A DNA stretch of 64,000 bases from Mytilus californianus. Taxonomy: Eukaryota; Mollusca; Bivalvia; Mytilida; Mytilidae. The stretch covers positions 92,905,995 through 92,969,994 of the forward strand of contig NW_026262690.1 of the NCBI RefSeq assembly GCF_021869535.1, written 5' to 3'. The notes under the pieces were generated by a model. That model did not search any database and had not been told where the DNA came from. It saw only the letters and a list, made by a program, of their open reading frames with translations. The translations under genes were made by a program, and so were the position numbers. How positions within the stretch are numbered: position 1 is the stretch's first letter; every line of letters begins with the position of its first letter. Below, one piece after another: positions 12,131-23,345 of this stretch.

Positions 12131-13334
12131 TTTTACAAATTGAGGTTTAATTTATGATTACGAATTGATTATATATTCCCGTGAGCAAATTGACTTATTT
12201 TTACTGATATTATGTTTTGCGTTTAGTCATCTTTTTTTACTGTGAGGCGATGTTTTGGCGATTTTCACTGCAAGGTAAAATGATACCTAGGGAACAATCT
12301 CAAATCATGAATCAAAGAAACTAAGATAACATCATGACCAGCAAAAAAAAAAAACCATAAGGTCCAAAGACAAACAACAGTCCACAAAACACAGCATCAA
12401 AATGTAGAAAAAAACAAATAGTACCGAAAATCTTGAATGATCTAATGAGGTCAGAAAATATTTTCAACCTCTTATATATGCAATAACATAACTACTAATA
12501 ATGTCATTACATACACAATTATCTGCATTTGTGTTATAAAAGCTTATAATGAACTCAATCAGAACAGATTTCATTCGAATATTGAACTTAATCATTCGAA
12601 TAGTTAACGAGATTAAACCTCTTTACTCACTTATCATGTCTAACAGGTTTTTAAACCAAAACAAAAAGCAGCACCATTATTTGTTGGTTCTTTGTTTTTA
12701 TCATGCAAAAGACAACAAAGTGTTTCCAAACGTTGTTTCGAGGTTGACCACCGATTTATTCGCAAAGTTATGTTTGCATTTCAACATGTCTTCAAAAGGT
12801 AAATTAGTTCGACTTCGAAAAATCATTTTTTACCCAGATTAGCTCGTATATTTCTATTCGAACTTTAAATGCATTTCTTTCAATATGGAAAATTATCGTC
12901 TTCCCTGATATTTACAATTAGCAATGTGCTATCTTAACATAGAAACGCAAAATGATCGCTATTCGCAGATGGCAGTTTTTTTGGGCAAGTGCAAACACTT
13001 CAATAGAAGGCTGTTTCCAGAAGAATATACATTAGTTTCATCTTGAAAGTATAACAAAAAAAATCTTGACCTACGAACCATACATTTATTTGATTTTAGA
13101 GCAAAGAAATATCGATTCTCTAAGATATATTTTGCTTTTAAGGTATTTTTTCTCATTTTTGTAGAAATTGTCCAGAATTGCAGTTTTCTGGAAATATTGC
13201 TCATCTAACCTCTTAATTATTGTTTGATTTGGATTTACTAATGTCTGTTCTTTCAGGCTCATATCATCTTTTTGGAAAATTCCATCGTAAAAGAACTAGA
13301 AAATTATATTTTTTTCTTAATTATTGCAAAATTT

Positions 13335-13505
13335 TGAAATGTTTATTCTTGACCTTTGGCCTTGATACAACGAGATTTACACCGTACAAGTCTTGTACGA
13401 CCAGCCAAAAAACAAAGAATAGATTATAAGCTTTCGAATGATATATAATATAGCCGTGTGTTAGGTGTGTGCAGTAAAGTCCTTAACTAAGAGGCTTTTT
13501 GAAAA
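13335..13505 (-). repeat. Second arm of the diverged inverted repeat pair
   Basis: This is the reverse complement of 11268-11440 in the same order: CCTTTGGCC, ACGACCAG, AGCTTTCG, GCCGTGTGTTAGGTGTG. It ends about 150 bases before the first recognised WSC exon. Confidence 0.5.
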
Positions 13506-13652
13506 ATGTCACTCGCCTAATTTTGACATTTTGATTGAGGGTGGATATTTCTGAATAGCTGTAGACGCTTACTGTGCCGACGCACCTGTTCTCGCTCCTT
13601 TCGGAGATGATATGATTTCCTCATTTTTGTTTGTTACCAATAATACTTACAG

Positions 13653-16600
13653 GAAAACAGTACATGGGATGTTATTTTGACCAATCGACACCAAGAACCT
13701 TACCGTACGGAAAACTTGACCTCTCCACTATGACCAATGATAAATGTGAATCACATTGCTGTTTATTTTTGCATGACGCTACTTACATGGGAACTCAGGT
13801 ACATGTTAAAAAATAAAGCAAATGTGTATGTAGATATTTTTTGTTGTTAAAAATAAATTTTCTTCATGTGTTGAAAGAAAATAGTTTATCTCTTCCCAAT
13901 TTATATTTTTATTATTATATCATGGTGTTATATATCCATCCAAGACTTTGGAATGTTTTTATTTCACCATTGTGGTGTTTGCTATATATTATCCATCAGT
14001 ATATAACTCTTTGTGATCACCATATAAAACCGACTGAGATTAAAGGGGCATTAGCTGTCAAATTCATGTTCCCCGATTTAACTCACATTTCTAACATACT
14101 TTAACGTATATCCAAATTATGAAAAGTCTAAAATAAACAATTCACCATTCATTGGCTCGATAATTTGTATCAGCATTTCGTGTGTATTTTGGTCTAGACG
14201 GGATCTAATAAACTATCGGGATGACCTCCGAAGACTGCCGACATTCATATAACACGATATTAACATAAATATAGATATAAATAGATAGCGAACGTGTGCA
14301 ATTGTAAATTTCAAGGTCTTCTTGATTTCATATTATAGGTTAAAAATATATGTTACTCATCGTTTTTACCTGTATAAGAATGATAAGTTTTCGTGGATCG
14401 ATTCAGTCGACCAAATGGTTTACCCTTGTTTCACTTTCAATGTTGTTCTTTTAATAACTGAACACGCCTAATTCATGCGTAACCCATCTCTAGCTAAGGG
14501 GTTAAATAGAAGGTCACATGAATACGGATTCAATGAGGTCGAAATAATTCATCAGCGATTTTTCCTAGCTTATTTTGACAAAATTGAACGAAACTTGCTG
14601 CTAAAAGCAAATTATTATTTCACTATTTCACTTTCATTAATGATTGAACAAAAAAAAACATATTTTATCTTTTTTATATCTCGTAGCTAATGCCCGTATA
14701 AGCTTAGTATTTTGAAAGTTTAAACAAATGTGACGATATTTCATACTTGTAAGACTATATAGTTTTAAAAAAGTAGTATTTTCAAATATGTACTTACAAG
14801 GATATGTCACACTTGCATGTTTTCATATTAAAGATGTTGTAAGATCTTATATGTTGCAAGGAAAGTTTACAATCGTTATAGATGAAAAATAACAGAAAAT
14901 AACTAAAAAGTTGAGCAAGACTATGTTGTTTTAGTGATATGCTACGATTTCTGAACTGTTATGTTTTGCCTTCTAATTCAATTACTTCAATTCTGAATAT
15001 TTCGTAGAAGAATATAGCAAACATGCAAAGCTATATTAAGCCAGAGTAGCATATGTTTATGTTTAATATGTTTAATTATAAATCAACATGACGATTTATT
15101 ACAGGCATGGTACCAGTGCTTTTGTACAAATGTTACTAACACTGACAATTTTGTACAAAGAAACTCTGCTGAATGTAATATGGCCTGTGGTGGAAATGCA
15201 GGTGAAATGTGTGGAGGTTCATGGAGTTTGAGCTTATATAAGATAGGTTAGATATCAGTAATATGAGATTATTGCCTAGGTATTGGTGAATATTTATATA
15301 TCAGTTATAGCAAATTGACCTCATTAAAAAGACAATCAAAATTTAAAAGTGAAAGGCAAAAAAAAAAAAGAAAAAAGACGAAAAAACAAACAACAGTTTA
15401 CTACATACAAACCTACAGGCTGCGCCAAACGAATCCCAGCAAAACGTTGGTTTTCAAAAGGGTAAACAGATCCTGTTCTGCATGTGATACAAGCGTGCTA
15501 CTGTAGTAAATTCAAAATTCCGTGATTGTCTATTTGGTAATGTCACAATAAAGAAAATAAAATTTTGACACGCAAAGCAAGTTTTGTGATAAAAGTTTGC
15601 AATTAAAAATTTGCATGTTTTAGAGTTATTTCTAGAAATATACAAATGTTTATAAATTATTATTCTTATTTCATATCGTTTGTATATATAATCTTTCAAG
15701 TATGTCATTTAGCAGATAAGTAGGACAAATCGAATTTTATGCAAACTCCAACGTTCTTTGGTGTCCGCTGGATAGTTTTCTCATTTTGGAAATCATTGAA
15801 ATTTTGATTATATGATATTCGTTTTAAGGCAAATGAATAACCAATAAGATTTACATTCACCTATAATCATATACTTTAAAAAAAGTTTTTGATGTACGTG
15901 TGGAGGTTCGAGTACTTTACTTTTTTTCTTAGTTTCAGTTTGTTGAACAAAAAATATGTATCAGTCTAATCAAAAATCGTGCTTCCAAAAATATTTTGAA
16001 CTTAAATTAGGTGCAATGGACCCCTTATTTTGATCATAGCCTGTTAAAAAACATAAAAAAAGTTGGAAAATCGAAAGACATTTGTGAGACAACAATAGGT
16101 GGTGTACATATATAATCATATATTTGAATTTGAAATATAATCTTAGTGTTTGGGAACAAATTACGCTATTATCAACCAAGCAGAATTTGTCCATTCCGTG
16201 AACCAAGATGTTCTTTGCATAAGACAATAGTTGGGTTTGTAAATATAAATTAGTGAGGAATATTTAATGTTCATCAATATACCGGGGTTCGGTTTACACA
16301 TTTTGCAGTTTATACAGGGTTTGGATTGTCGAATTTAACATTACAACAAATGTCTAAACTTTCAGAATGTTTAACCGACACAACGATAGCTAGTTATTCG
16401 CCTTCTACAAGCTACATACCCTCAGTGACTACAGACATTACAACGGAATCAACTTCACCATCAACTACCAACATGCTAAAATTAACTGAAACACCAAGAG
16501 TTGCAGATAGATGTTCCGAATGCTCATGCGCAAACTGTTTGCACATAAATAGCACTGTCTGGACAACGGAAGAACTAGCTGAGAAACTTACATTGTTGAA

Positions 16601-16769
16601 GAATGCAATTTCTATAAACAAGAAAGAAACAAGTTTATACAAAGCCACTAAAAAATCTACATATGATCCGCGAAAGTCTTCAAGAAATCTTGGCATCGTT
16701 GGTGTCACTGTACTGATTGTTCCTGTTATATTTGTGATAGTTATGGATATTCAAAGGATCTTTAAATGA
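13653..16769 (+). CDS. WSC-domain single-pass membrane protein (3 exons, N-terminus missing)
   Basis: Exon A 13653-13798 follows an acceptor (AATACTTACAG) and gives the first half of a WSC domain: YMGCYFD, then KCESHC. It ends in phase 0 at a GTACAT donor. Exon B 15105-15246 follows TTTATTACAG and completes the domain with WYQCFC, ECNMACGGN, CGGSWSLSLY. It ends in phase 1 at a GTTAGA donor. Exon C 16309-16769 follows TTTTGCAG in matching phase. It encodes a Ser/Thr-rich stalk, a small Cys cluster (CSECSCANC), then a membrane helix (GIVGVTVLIVPVIFVIVM) and a short basic tail. About 249 residues are accounted for. The exon before A must end in phase 1; I could not find it, and a signal peptide is expected there. 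WSC domains are extracellular, and glycan binding has been proposed for them. The protein is probably a cell-surface receptor or sensor; its ligand is unknown. The split of WSC over two exons with consistent phases makes the model strong. Confidence 0.82.
15310..15545 (-). repeat. Penelope-like 3' tail inside the WSC gene intron
   Basis: A diverged minus-strand tail: an A-rich lead with ACAAACAACAG, then GGGTAAACAGATCCTGTTCTG, CATGTGATACAAGCGTG and a TCTATTTGGT word. It lies between exons B and C and opposes the gene. Confidence 0.5.
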
Positions 16770-16803
16770 TGACTTCTTTGAACGATATTTAAAAATCAAT
16801 TAC

Positions 16804-16994
16804 TGTAGATTCATTATTATTCGTTGGATACCAATTTTCGTAGTACCACCACGAAACTAAATGTCAACGAATTACGAATTTTATATTAGGTTGTATGCAG
16901 ACTTTGGCAAAAACCACGAAATCACATATCCACGAAAAAGCATGTTTTTCGCTATCCACGAAAATTGGTACCCACGAAAATAAATGAATCTACA
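16804..16994. mobile_element. MITE with inverted termini
   Basis: A 191-bp element. The left end TGTAGATTCATTATTATTCG and following GGATACCAATTTTCGT are mirrored at the right end as the complement of ACGAAAATTGGTACCCACG and AATGAATCTACA. The inverted ends are about 40 bases each, and CCACGAAA words recur inside. It sits 34 bases after the stop codon of the WSC gene, so it probably lies in that transcript's 3' UTR. No target-site duplication was resolved. Confidence 0.7.
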
Positions 16995-17615
16995 TGATTT
17001 AATGAATAAAAATTGTAGTTTAGTAACAGTATCTATACATTTTGGAATTGAAGAATATTGTGGAATAACTGAATTAAGAACCTTTGAAATCCATATGTAT
17101 ATATTTCTTGTAGAACAATTAGTGTTATTGACATACTATCACATAGATCGGAGTTGGAACTGTCAGAGAGTAAATAGATTTACCATCACGTGGAACGCTC
17201 AGAGTACTAATGTGAACATCTTTATCTGCGTGAAATGTACTTCTCCAAGGTTTAACTTTTAAAATTTCAACTGGCCTCAACATACAAAAGTAGTTTGAAT
17301 TTCATAGAGATGTTAAAAGGTGTAATACCACCAAATCATTGTTCGTCACATCCGGTTGCATACGAAAAAGGGTCGATAAAAATATTCCCTTGAAATTGAC
17401 AGTTTACAATACAATAGGAAATTAATCCTACATTTCATTGCAGTAAAAAATTTCATAAACATATATCTTGGGTGTTTCAAAGCACCCTCATTCATTAAGA
17501 GCAAAAGTGTCAGCGATCCCATGAAAGGCTTAATGTAAATCATAATGCACATGCAAACCCAGAGGGTTGACTGGGATAAAAATAAAATACCCTTGGTCTT
17601 TTATCGATCAGCAGT
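16995..17615. other. No feature seen
   Basis: AT-rich. The frames at 16984-17262 and 17346-17552 have no motif and unremarkable composition. Confidence 0.4.
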
Positions 17616-17619
17616 CACT

Positions 17620-17915
17620 TAAAGTGTGGCGTCCGTTTGGCGGTGCGGGTTGTATAAATTCGTAGCCACCCCAGGTCAGAATTGGGACGTTAAATTCGAT
17701 GTCCAGTGTAGAGAGCGCCATGCTCTCTGCACTATAAGAACCATTGTAACCATTCTTTGAGGGGTCCGAAGGTGGTCTTTTTCAAGGCTAAATTTCTGTC
17801 CCTATCCAATCACCCTCATTTTCCAGTGGCAGTCCAAATTTCCCGCCATTTATCCGATTAACACCAGTACCTTATTGTAGGGTCTAACTATTGCATGGAA
17901 TATTTACCACTGGAC
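17620..17915 (-). repeat. Family B repeat, reverse
   Basis: It reads as the reverse complement of the 5125-5432 copy: GTGGCGTCCGTTTGG, GCTCTCTGCACTATAAG, TTTGAGGGGTCCG, CTCATTTTCCAGTGGCAG, CTTATTGTAGGGTC. It is less degraded than most other copies. Confidence 0.7.
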
Positions 17916-19000
17916 GTTAAAAAACAACAATCAGTCATAATGAAAAAAAAACAATATTCAGGAACATGAGCTTTCTATTTGAACGTTGACATTCTAAATT
18001 GCATGGTTACCCTTATTATGTAGACAATTTTAAGGATTACAGATGTTTGGAAAGTCAAACTTGTTATGTTTCCAAATGCTTTCAGTTGTTGTCTTTAGTA
18101 ATGCTAAGTTTGTATTTCGACAGATATCAAACCACACTTTTACTTCGAGCGATAGTTCATTCGAGTAAACAAGTACGAGTTTTAAGAATCGAGTTTTCGG
18201 TTATAACGTGTGCTTATGGGTTCTTCATATTCATCTTCTAGAAGAGCCATAACAATGCTAAGTCTATTTAGAGTAGTGTGTTCTTCATATTGGGGCTCAT
18301 TTATGGTTCTTTATGAAGGAAAAGGGGTAAAACACGTAAGAAGTCACAATTTAAAGCAAACTTATACAGGATGGGTATAGACTTTAATATGGTTATATTA
18401 ATCAGAACGAATGACGATTTGGACATCACACACCTCTGCAGCAAAAGAACTGATTTAGTAATTAACGATGGGTAATTTGTTACATGTTCATAGAATAAGA
18501 ATGTATTTCAGCCTTAATATAAATCTATTGTATCGAAAATAGAGTGAGAAGTTTATTATTGGTTATAGACAATGGTAAATTAATCAAAATTTGAATTCGC
18601 TGCACCATTCTTCACAACCTCACTGTGTCACATGAACTCGGTGACACCCATTGGATCCACTCTGTCCAGATGTTTAGCCTGGTATTCTTAATGAGTTTAT
18701 TCATCACTTTACTGTATTGTTTACTTGCTACTCCCACGTGTGTTTCCTTGAAGATTTTGAAAGCGAATACATGTATCAATAAATATCGAGAAGTGTCTCT
18801 TTTGTAGTTGCTTAAGTCAATCTTCAGTGAAGTAGCTTGGTCCTTATTTCAAGTGAGTCCAGGCATACTGCCTAGTTCATAGCCCGCGATGCAGCTTGTA
18901 TGTAACCATAAATAGTTAATAAAGGGCAAAACCGTCGTCGAAAAAGAATTTTCGGCATGTTCAGGTTAAAAAAGCTGAAATTATAAGGGGATTTGATTTG
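17916..19000. other. No feature seen
   Basis: No supported gene or repeat. The frame at 18625-18807 has a hydrophobic run (FSLVFLMSLFITLLYCLLA) but no splice or coding support. Confidence 0.35.
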
Positions 19001-19004
19001 ATGA

Positions 19005-19330
19005 TTGTCCTTTGCTTAAGGCTGGTGACAAATATGTCATGCATATACTCAGGACGAGAACATATTTACAATACATCAATAGAGTTGGTCGACCAGTATG
19101 AGCATAATGAAGGACACGCATTTGAAATGAATCTCGAAAAAGGAATTTTGTCTTGTAACAGGCTACCTGCAGACCCTTGAAATAGTTGTTGTAAGGGTTT
19201 TGTAAAGCTCAGAGTGCCTTCCTAAACAAGGCAAAGCTTTAACGTAACCATTCCGACTGCAAGTGGCTGCGTATTTATACATCCTGTACAACAAAGTGGA
19301 CGCCCCTCTTAAACATGAGTTTAACTTCCG
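19005..19330 (+). repeat. Family B repeat, partial
   Basis: It contains GGTGACAAATATGTCATGCA, CAGGACGAGAACA, TAACAGGCTACCTGCAGACC and GTGGCTGCGTATTTATACAT in the family order. The middle part with GGTAGGTCCTG is missing. Confidence 0.6.
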
Positions 19331-19539
19331 AATGGTAGAGTTCTATGTATAATCATATTTCTATACTTCAGTCTATCTTGTGGTCATTCTAATGTTGGAT
19401 ATAAATAAATTTACTGATTATATTTTGTTGTTGAAAAAAGTTGACAAAATTGATAACGTGTTGTTTGACAAAATGGAGTTTTCATTCAATTACATGATGA
19501 TCAACTAATCATGAAATATGTCTGGCGTACTGCATTATA

Positions 19540-21640
19540 AACTTGGTATCATTGATAAGTTAATTACTAATTGTTTTACACTGTCTAAAGATAAAAACGA
19601 GGAATGCGTGTGTAAAGGGTAGAAGGGTCATATGTTTAGAACCATTTTTATTCTATACAGTAGCTATGCAATACACTTTGTTCATTTAATCTCTCTTAAT
19701 GGTCCTTGTTATATATTTTCTTAGGAAACATTCGGTGAGGCAGTTACCTTACTGTCTGAATTTCTAGAAGCTTCCACTCTGACTTTGAAAAGCTAATGAA
19801 TATAAGAGAACCAATATGCATTTGTTTTGTTTAATAATACTGATTGTGTCGTACGTTACTTTTATGTTTTTGATTTTTGCTGTTGCAGTATTTGAAATTT
19901 AGAGGACTGTGATCTAGTAAACCAGTTTAACCCCGCATCACGTTGGGCCTGTCCAAATCTGAAACACTCTTTAGTGGTTGTCTCTTGTCATATATTTGTG
20001 TATTTGTCAAATAAAGAAATTTGGTTTTGAATAAAGGTTTTTGTTCGTCTTTTTTTTTTTTTTTACCAATATCGCAATGAATGATTTATTTAATATCATA
20101 AACCATACCAATTTTACTACACAAGATGCGCATTACGACAATCAATGTATTTTTATTGATGCTCGTGGCCAAAATATATGAAAATCCAAAAAATAATACA
20201 AACGTTAAAGAGCTGATTAACCTATCAAACACTAACAATTGATACTAATATTTAGTTTTATATAAACAAAAGTAAAATAACAAAAATACTGAACACCAAG
20301 GAAAATTCAAAACGGAAAGTCCATTATCAAATTGCAAAATCCAAATTTCAAAAACATAAAACGAACGAAAAACAAATGTTTGTTTTGTTTGTGTTGCAAC
20401 GATAACTTGATAGATTTATCATTGAAAACGAGTATGTCTGATAACAATTTGCACAAACACAAATAATCATATAATGATTATCTATTGTACTTACTTAGCT
20501 CCAGCTTTTGCAAGCATGATGATACAGATTTGATAGTTTTAGGTTTGTAGAGTTTAGCTTAGATGGCTTTAAACGGGTACATATTTGACAGTGTTTATTA
20601 TAAGCTATTATTGACCATACTAAGTTGAAAAAAGATCAATTGTTGGTATTTTCTAAAAAGAATTTACAATGTAAAAATAGAGCGTAATGTATGCCTTTCG
20701 TGGGAAAACTATGGAAAAGCTACAGGAGGACGGGTGTTCCCTTCCTGCAGTCCCTTTCAAATCCAAATATTTAACACTAACAATTATATTTCACCAATTA
20801 TGATGATGATATCACAACAGTAACGAAATGCTTCATTACATACCTAAAAAAAATATTAACAAAATTTCAGTGCATTGTAAAAAACATGCTGTTAGCTCAA
20901 ACTGTTGGTTAAACAAATGGAAGGCTTTTGCTTTTTTGAGTTGTATGTGGATTTATTGTACAAGCTAACTAAAATGATGTCACATAATTTATCTTATGCT
21001 TCTGCCTCCTCATCAAATGCATTTTTGGGTAACCAGGAGATGCAAGACCAATCAAGAACTGAGCAAAGTTATCAAATTACAGTTTTCTGAGTAAACACAG
21101 TTTTAACAAAGAACAATCCTCTTTTTTTTCTACATAAAATGGGAAAACAATCCCTCCAACTCAACCCCACAGCCTTCAACAGAAGAAGAAAGAAGAAAGA
21201 AATAAAAATAATAGAAATCATAACCAATCCACATAAATTGATATCACATTCAATTTTATAATAATAGAAATTAACGATAGCGATAACTTTATTTATTTAA
21301 CACTGCAGTGTCCTATTTCATTTTGTATATATTTACAAATATGAAATGATTATTTTTTCCACTAGTTCCACATAACTTGATTATGATAGGTCCTTCGTGT
21401 TGAAAACAGGATAGAGAAGATTTTACAGGTTATGTTAGTTTAAAAGAACTGCTATAAACGAGAACATAAAAATGTAAACTTCACAATTATTATTTGATAG
21501 GAGTAGACATTAAATTGTACATGCTACAAATTTTTATTCCTCCTTTTGAGCGCGTTAAGGAATTTGTAAGGCAACAGCAAGCAAAGTTTTCCAACAATCT
21601 TAATCATACATTTGTATTACTTACTGTTGTTTTTTTCAAC
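19540..21640. repeat. Diverged duplicated block, copy 1
   Basis: It is colinear with 36170-38585 over most of its length. Matching words include GAACCAATATGCATTTGTTT, GGGCCTGTCCAAATCTG, TTTGCACAAACACAAATAAT, GATGGCTTTAAACGGGTA, CCATACTAAGTTGAAAAA, GGGTAACCAGGAGATG and CAACAGCAAGCAAAGTTTTC. Copy 1 carries an extra segment at about 20040-20380 with a family I fragment. The left edge includes remnants of a Penelope-like reverse transcriptase on the minus strand. I see no intact gene. A good donor (CTAA before GTAAGTAC, minus strand, near 20497) is present here but altered in copy 2. Confidence 0.6.
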
Positions 21641-22135
21641 CTATGTTAAAGGACCGTACTCTATGTTATAGAAGTAGTAGTATCAGCTCGAACTAATATT
21701 CATTTCGCTATTACTCATGAATATTTCCTCCTACTAAAACAGATGTACTGACAATATTTTTAACAGTTATTGCTACAATTTACTTTTAGTTGAATAAAAG
21801 GGAGCAAATGTATATTTCCCATTATATACTAGTTTAAGTGAAAACAAAAAAATTCTAACCGACATAAGGCCATAAATAATTGATTTTATGCAATCTACAC
21901 GTATATATAATTATGGGACGCATGTCTGTGATAGGAGAAATGATAAACAACAACAAAACAACAGAAAACCTTTTTTTTTCAGACGAAACATGATTTTTCC
22001 TCGGAATACTTTTTTTCCCTAGATATCCGTTAAAGTTTTCCTTTGAAATAGGTATTTCTTTGTCAAAAATATATTTCGACATAAAAAATTTCATTATAAT
22101 TTCACGATGGTCTCTAGCATCATCGAACACAGTAA
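21641..22135. other. No supported gene
   Basis: A minus-strand frame (22253 to 21855) contains a polar stretch starting SRDELVEELTVFDDARDHRE. It begins inside a Penelope-like tail and I cannot assign it. It could be an old exon fragment. Confidence 0.25.
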
Positions 22136-22139
22136 GTTC

Positions 22140-22335
22140 CTCAACAAGTTCATCTCGAGAGACATTCAAACTCATAAGTCGAAAATAAACTGACAACGCC
22201 ATGGCAAAAAAAAAGAAAGGACCAGAAGACACACAACAGTAAACAAAACACAATATAGAAAACTAAAGACTGAGCAACACTTACCCCACCAAAAACCGGG
22301 GTGATCTCAGGTGCTCTGGAAGGGCAAACAATAGA
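22140..22335 (-). repeat. Penelope-like 3' tail
   Basis: GAGACATTCAAACTCATAAG, AACTGACAACGCCATGGC, CTAAAGACTGAGCAACAC and GTGATCTCAGGTGCTCTGG match the tail series. It is truncated after the GGAAGGG box. Confidence 0.65.
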
Positions 22336-22579
22336 GATATAATATTAACAAGTACACAATCAATTGGAAAATCAATATATATTAGTTGGATAACTTGGAA
22401 GGAAATACGGTGTGATTGATTGATGTTTCTTGTTGAACATACAGTGGTAATATATCATGCATATTAAGGACGAAAACAAAAGATGTCTTCTGTAAAGCAA
22501 GTCGGCAAGTTTATATAAACTGCCTCTTTTAAACATATTAAAATAGGGTATCTCATGTGCTCCGGAAGGGCAGCCAATT

Positions 22580-22735
22580 GCCTTGCAACAGGCCACCAAT
22601 AGCAGATCCCTTATAGAGATACTAGTATTACAAGGACTCTTTAACGTGCAGGGAGTATGAAATTCCCCTGAATGAGGCATTGCATATAACTTTTCTATTT
22701 AGACTGGAAGTGACTGTGTATCTAAACATCCAGCA
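22580..22735 (+). repeat. Family B repeat, short copy
   Basis: TTGCCTTGCAACAGGCCACC, CTCTTTAACGTGCAGGGAG and a diverged CATCCAGC end match family B. It is followed after about 60 bases by a longer copy. Confidence 0.55.
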
Positions 22736-22794
22736 AAGTCGAACATTCTTTAGTGAACTGTTCATATTCTTGTTTGATTGAATGCTGGTTGCTT

Positions 22795-23345
22795 AACGTC
22801 TTGTGGCAAATATTTCATACATGTTCAGGCGAGAACAAATTAACAATAGGTAGGTCCTGTAATAGACGCCCTCTGGGATGAAGGTCAGTGAAATTTTTAC
22901 TACCACTGGACAATGAGGATATATTGGATAGAAACAAAATTTTTGCCTTACAACAGGCAACTGACGGACCCCTCAAAAAAAATTTGCAAGGGTTCTTAAC
23001 GTGCAGAAAGCGTGGGATTCTCCCTTTACACGATGCATCGTATTCATCGTCCTCATTCTAACCAGATGTGGATTCGTACTGAAAGGTGAAATCACAAAAA
23101 TACTGAACTCCGAGGAAAATTCAAAACGGAAAGTCCCTTATCAAATGTCAAAATCAAAAGATCATACACATCAAACGACTGGACAACAACTGTCAAATTC
23201 CTGACTTGGTACAGGCATTTTCTTATCTAGAAAATGGTGGATTAAACCTGGTTTTATAGCGCTAGACCTCTGATACATCCCGCACAACCAAACGGACGCC
23301 CCACTTTGGTAAGGGTTTTATTGCTGGTCAGAGAAGACCAAAAGT
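22795..23345 (+). repeat. Family B repeat interrupted by a family I element
   Basis: The left part (22795-23070) runs to the GATGTGGATTCGTACTG region. The right part (23268-23345) resumes with CATCCCGCACAACC, AACGGACGCCC and GGGTTTTATTGCTGGTC. The interval holds a family I copy, so this is a nested insertion. Confidence 0.65.
23081..23275 (+). repeat. Family I repeat nested in family B
   Basis: It starts near ATCACAAAAATACTGAACTC and includes CAAAACGGAAAGTCCCTTAT, CATCAAACGACTGGACAACA, CTGACTTGGTACAGGCA and ACCTGGTTTTATAGC. It is one of the more complete family I copies here. Confidence 0.65.

Noticed and set aside
16412-16708. 98-residue antisense frame over WSC exon C
   Set aside because: Shadow of the Ser/Thr-rich coding sequence.
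22086-22180. Minus-strand polar stretch (SRDELVEELTVFDDARDHRE)
   Set aside because: Protein-like, but it starts in a repeat, has no splice context and matches no family I know; too weak to call.
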